This document shows positions 14,224 to 16,540 of a DNA stretch of 16,540 nucleotides, piece after piece. How positions within the stretch are numbered: the stretch's first letter is position 1; each line of letters opens with the position of its first letter. Both the position numbers and the translations under genes were made by a program. The stretch comes from an uncultured Flavobacteriales bacterium (lineage in GTDB: Bacteria; Bacteroidota; Bacteroidia; Palsa-965): NCBI GenBank assembly GCA_946478675.1, contig CAMLEF010000064.1, positions 1-16,540 on the forward strand, read 5' to 3'. The notes below the pieces were generated by a model that had not been told where the DNA came from, did not search any database, and saw only the letters and a list, made by a program, of their open reading frames with translations.

Positions 14224-15249
14224 TTAAGCAACTCCTGCGGCCTGCAGGATGAGTTGTGCGTTAATTTCCGGATCGCCGGTTTCGCTTTCGATAAAATGCA
14301 CGCCTTCGTATTTGCGGTCTTTGTGCGGGAAGTCATACGCCTTGTCGTAATACCGCAGCGTGATGCGCACGGTTTCCGCGAGATCGCCGCTTTCCAATGC
14401 TTCCAGCGCCTGCTGCGTGGCCAGCCCGCCGAGCCGTTTCTGGATGCGCTGCACGCCTTCCGCCAGCAGCTGTTTAGGGAAAGCGCCGTAATCCTTCAGC
14501 AAACGCGCCACCCGCACTTCGAAGGGAATGCGAACGCGATAGACCGGCGCCGTCTGCTTCATCGCCCAGAGCGCATTCGGGATATAAACCCGCCCGATGC
14601 TTTTCGATTCGTCTTCGATCCAGAGCGGCCGGGAAACGTCTATCGACTGCAGTGCCCGGTGCAGCTCATTTTCGAATTGCTCCACCGTAGGCTGTCCGGG
14701 CTGCCCCAGCGCGCCGAAGGAAGAGCCGCGGTGACAGGCAATCGCTTCCAGGTCGAGGATCTGCTGCCCGGCGCGGCCGATGGCGTGAAGGATCTCCGTT
14801 TTGCCCGAGCCCGTTTCCCCGCCCACGATCCGCAGGTCCAGCGGACGGTTAAAGCTGCCCAGCACGAGGTTGCGATACGCTTTGTAGCCGCCTTTGAGCG
14901 TTTGCGCCTTCAGACCGGAAGTTTCGAGCAGCCAGGCCATGGAACCGCTGCGCATGCCGCCGCGCCAGCAATGGACGAGAATTTCGCCGCCCGGGGCCAG
15001 TTTTTTCGCTTCCCTGACAAACCCGGACATTTTTGGCCCGACGTAGTCCAGTCCCAGCAAAACCGCCTCCTGGTTGCCTTTTTGCTTGTAAACCGTGCCC
15101 ACGGCGGCCCGTTCCTCATCGGTAAACAGGGGAAAGCTGATAGCTCCCGGGATATGGCCGGCGGCGTACTCGGCGGGGCTCCGGACGTCCAAAACCGGTA
15201 TTTCCGGGGGGCGGGAAAGAAAAAAATCGGGAGAAAGCGGCTGCGGCAA
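14224..15249 (-). CDS. mnmH: tRNA 2-selenouridine synthase (TTG start)
   Basis: MnmH (SelU/YbbB) converts 2-thiouridine at the wobble position of certain tRNAs to 2-selenouridine, via a geranylated intermediate, using selenophosphate. The 341-residue protein has an N-terminal rhodanese domain ([18 protein letters not shown] at 19-36; catalytic Cys94 in HCWRGGMRS) and a C-terminal P-loop domain (GGETGSGKT, 143-151), with [13 protein letters not shown] and [11 protein letters not shown], as in characterised members. No ATG lies between the upstream in-frame stop and the conserved region; TTG at 15249 gives about 20 residues before VLDVR, as in E. coli, so it is the likely start. The gene is divergent from rpsT, with only 66 nt between them, and selD follows 4 nt after its stop. 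Confidence 0.95.
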   Translation of the reverse strand: MPQPLSPDFFLSRPPEIPVLDVRSPAEYAAGHIPGAISFPLFTDEERAAVGTVYKQKGNQEAVLLGLDYVGPKMSGFVREAKKLAPGGEILVHCWRGGMRSGSMAWLLETSGLKAQTLKGGYKAYRNLVLGSFNRPLDLRIVGGETGSGKTEILHAIGRAGQQILDLEAIACHRGSSFGALGQPGQPTVEQFENELHRALQSIDVSRPLWIEDESKSIGRVYIPNALWAMKQTAPVYRVRIPFEVRVARLLKDYGAFPKQLLAEGVQRIQKRLGGLATQQALEALESGDLAETVRITLRYYDKAYDFPHKDRKYEGVHFIESETGDPEINAQLILQAAGVA

Positions 15250-15259
15250 GGGGGAAGAG

Positions 15260-15289
15260 TTTGTGAATTAGGAAAAAAGCATATATTTG
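15260..15289 (+). promoter_or_regulatory. rpsT promoter
   Basis: TTTG at 15260-15263 (-33) and TATATTTG at 15282-15289 (-7) are exact matches to the Bacteroidota housekeeping promoter, with 18 nt between them. The -7 box ends 26 nt before the rpsT ATG. This is the best promoter in the window and supports the phylum assignment. Confidence 0.85.
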
Positions 15290-15315
15290 CAGCCTCAAAA
15301 ATAACTAATAGCGAG

Positions 15316-15573
15316 ATGGCAAATCATAAATCATCGATCAAGCGTATCCGTTCCAACGACGCCAAACGACTGGTGAACCGTTACCAGGCTAAAACCACTC
15401 GTACGGCGCTCAAGAAGCTGCGTGGCGAGAAAGATAAGAAAGCGGCAGAGAAGCAGCTTCCGAAAGTGATCTCCATGCTGGATAAGCTGGCGAAGAAAAA
15501 CGTTATCCACAAGAACAAAGCTGCCAACCTTAAATCCAAAGTTACCCGCGCCGTCGCAACGATGGGCAAGTAA
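15316..15573 (+). CDS. rpsT: 30S ribosomal protein S20
   Basis: The 85-residue, lysine/arginine-rich protein begins [20 protein letters not shown] and ends [11 protein letters not shown], matching S20 in length and in its N-terminal signature. S20 binds 16S rRNA early in small-subunit assembly. The ATG at 15316 is preceded by GCGAG with little Shine-Dalgarno character, usual for the phylum. It has its own strong promoter and an intrinsic terminator, so it is monocistronic. The same frame is open far upstream through mnmH, but that part is antisense shadow. Confidence 0.98.
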   Translation: MANHKSSIKRIRSNDAKRLVNRYQAKTTRTALKKLRGEKDKKAAEKQLPKVISMLDKLAKKNVIHKNKAANLKSKVTRAVATMGK

Positions 15574-15600
15574 TCCCGGTTTTCTTCACATACTAAGTAC

Positions 15601-15629
15601 AGCACTGCCACAAGCGGTGCTTTTTTTTT
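15601..15629 (+). terminator. intrinsic terminator after rpsT
   Basis: AGCACTGC (15601-15608) pairs with GCGGTGCT (15614-15621), with one G-U pair and a 5-nt loop, followed by an unbroken run of nine T (15621-15629). This is a textbook Rho-independent terminator. It ends about 20 nt before the radC ATG. Confidence 0.9.
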
Positions 15630-15649
15630 GTCTTTAATTGTTAATCTAT

Positions 15650-16348
15650 ATGTACGCTGCTGTAAAACTGCCGATCAAATGCTGGGCGGAGGACGATCGC
15701 CCGCGGGAAAAATTAATCACCAAAGGAAAACACCTGCTGTCGAATGCGGAGCTGCTGGCTATCGTGATCAGTTCCGGGAACCGCCACGAATCTGCGGTGG
15801 AACTTTGCAAACGCATGCTGGCGGATTCCGAGAACAACCTGGAAAAGCTGTCCCGTTTTACGCTGGCGGAGCTCATGCGGTATTCCGGGATGGGAGAGGC
15901 GAAGTCGCTGGCGGTGATGGCGGCGCTCGAGCTGGGACGACGAAGAGCGACTACTTCAATGGAGGACGTCTCCTACACGATCCAAAGCAGCGCCGATTCG
16001 TGGCGGCTGGTACGGCCCGATCTCGAAGAGCTCGACCACGAGCAGTTCTGGATGCTGCTGCTGAACCGGGCCAACAAGCTGATCCGGAAAGAGCAGGTAA
16101 GCCGCGGCGGCACCAACTCTACCGTTGTCGATCCGAAGATCATTTTCAAGTCGGCGCTGTCGTATGGTGCGAGCAGCATCGTGCTGGCGCACAACCATCC
16201 TTCCGGCACGCTGCTGCCGAGCGAAAGCGACCTGCGATTGACGAGACGTTTGCGCGACGCGGCGTCATTGCTGGAAATAGCGATTCTCGATCACCTTATC
16301 GTGGGCGCAAATAGCTACTTTAGCTTCGCCGATGAAGGGGTGCTCTGA
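15650..16348 (+). CDS. radC: RadC family JAB/MPN-domain protein
   Basis: The 232-residue protein starts with the RadC N-terminus (IKCWAEDDRPREKLITKGKHLLSNAELLAIVI, central part about 9-40), then a helix-hairpin-helix-like region (LMRYSGMGEAKSLAVMAALELGRR), and a C-terminal JAB/MPN metal-binding domain with Glu131, His181-x-His183 and Asp194 in AHNHPSGTLLPSESD. Despite its name a role in DNA repair is not established; relatives occur in mobile and defence contexts, but here the gene lies among housekeeping genes. An in-frame TTG at 15638 would add four residues; ATG 15650 fits the family better. The start lies only 20 nt after the rpsT terminator, so some transcription may come from rpsT read-through; no separate promoter was found. 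Confidence 0.95.
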   Translation: MYAAVKLPIKCWAEDDRPREKLITKGKHLLSNAELLAIVISSGNRHESAVELCKRMLADSENNLEKLSRFTLAELMRYSGMGEAKSLAVMAALELGRRRATTSMEDVSYTIQSSADSWRLVRPDLEELDHEQFWMLLLNRANKLIRKEQVSRGGTNSTVVDPKIIFKSALSYGASSIVLAHNHPSGTLLPSESDLRLTRRLRDAASLLEIAILDHLIVGANSYFSFADEGVL

Positions 16349-16365
16349 AGCCCCGCGTAGCGCTT

Positions 16366-16540
16366 ATGTTGCATATTCTTACCGTTATCGGGGCGCGTCC
16401 CCAGATCATCAAAGCTGCGGCGCTGAGCCGGGCCATCCGCAACTCGTTTGCAGGGAAGATCCGTGAAACGATCGTTCATACCGGGCAGCATTACGACGAG
16501 AATATGTCGCAGGTGTTTTTTGACGAGCTCGGCGTTCCTG
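16366..16540 (+). CDS. wecB: UDP-N-acetylglucosamine 2-epimerase, N-terminal part
   Basis: Only the first 58 codons are in the window. The sequence starts MLHILTVIGARPQIIKAAAL and contains HTGQHYDENMSQVFFDELGVP, both diagnostic of the non-hydrolysing UDP-GlcNAc 2-epimerase family, which makes UDP-ManNAc for cell-surface polysaccharides. The second motif includes residues near the substrate site. It begins 17 nt after radC on the same strand and may share its transcript. The gene continues beyond base 16540. Confidence 0.92.
   Translation, partial: MLHILTVIGARPQIIKAAALSRAIRNSFAGKIRETIVHTGQHYDENMSQVFFDELGVP

Noticed and set aside
14197..15573. Frame of 458 codons fusing upstream sequence to rpsT
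   Set aside because: The upstream part is antisense to mnmH. S20 starts at 15316 with its own promoter, and its length is normal from there.

Overview
The window is ordinary chromosomal DNA from a member of the Bacteroidota, most likely an environmental lineage of moderate GC content. Evidence: promoter -7 elements of the Bacteroidota form TAnnTTTG sit in front of several genes (clearest upstream of rpsT, with a matching TTTG -33 box), Shine-Dalgarno motifs are mostly absent, and the gene families fit (TMTC-like TPR membrane protein, SiaB/SiaC pair, LytTR regulator, ECF sigma factor with a zinc-finger anti-sigma factor).

Layout. 1-85: the tail of an acyltransferase, overlapping by 4 nt (ATGA) a large membrane protein with TPR repeats (82-1875). 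1942-3915: two successive exported SIMPL-type proteins. 3914-4094: a nested inverted repeat built of 7-nt units, lying between convergent genes. 4089-4844 (-): a crotonase-family enzyme. 5323-6256 (+): a SiaB-type kinase and its SiaC-type partner. 6254-6385: a second inverted repeat of 7-nt units, again between convergent stop codons. 6383-8159 (-): ECF sigma factor and overlapping anti-sigma factor. 8184-8267: a tandem array of 12 heptamers in the divergent region before a 1049-residue surface protein (8533-11682), which has an outer-membrane barrel-like domain followed by six Ig-like repeats. 11708-11735: a terminator hairpin between convergent units. 11909-15249 (-): a co-directional group read as mnmH, selD, a small exported MORN/YwqK-like protein and a LytTR response regulator. 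15316-16540 (+): rpsT with promoter and terminator, radC, and the start of a UDP-GlcNAc 2-epimerase gene.

How the genes relate. SelD makes selenophosphate and MnmH uses it to place 2-selenouridine in tRNA, so those two form a complete small pathway. SiaB and SiaC form a kinase and phospho-acceptor switch, but the usual SiaA phosphatase and SiaD diguanylate cyclase are not adjacent. The ECF sigma and anti-sigma pair is divergent from the large surface protein and may control it (inference).

The most unusual content is not a gene. At four intergenic sites there are arrays with a 7-nt period and at least two different unit sequences (AGTNNNG and TACGANN). Two of them are long inverted repeats whose matching arms reach the stop codons of both flanking convergent genes. 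They resemble in style the heptanucleotide STRR repeats known from filamentous cyanobacteria, and may serve as bidirectional terminators or be a spreading repeat family.
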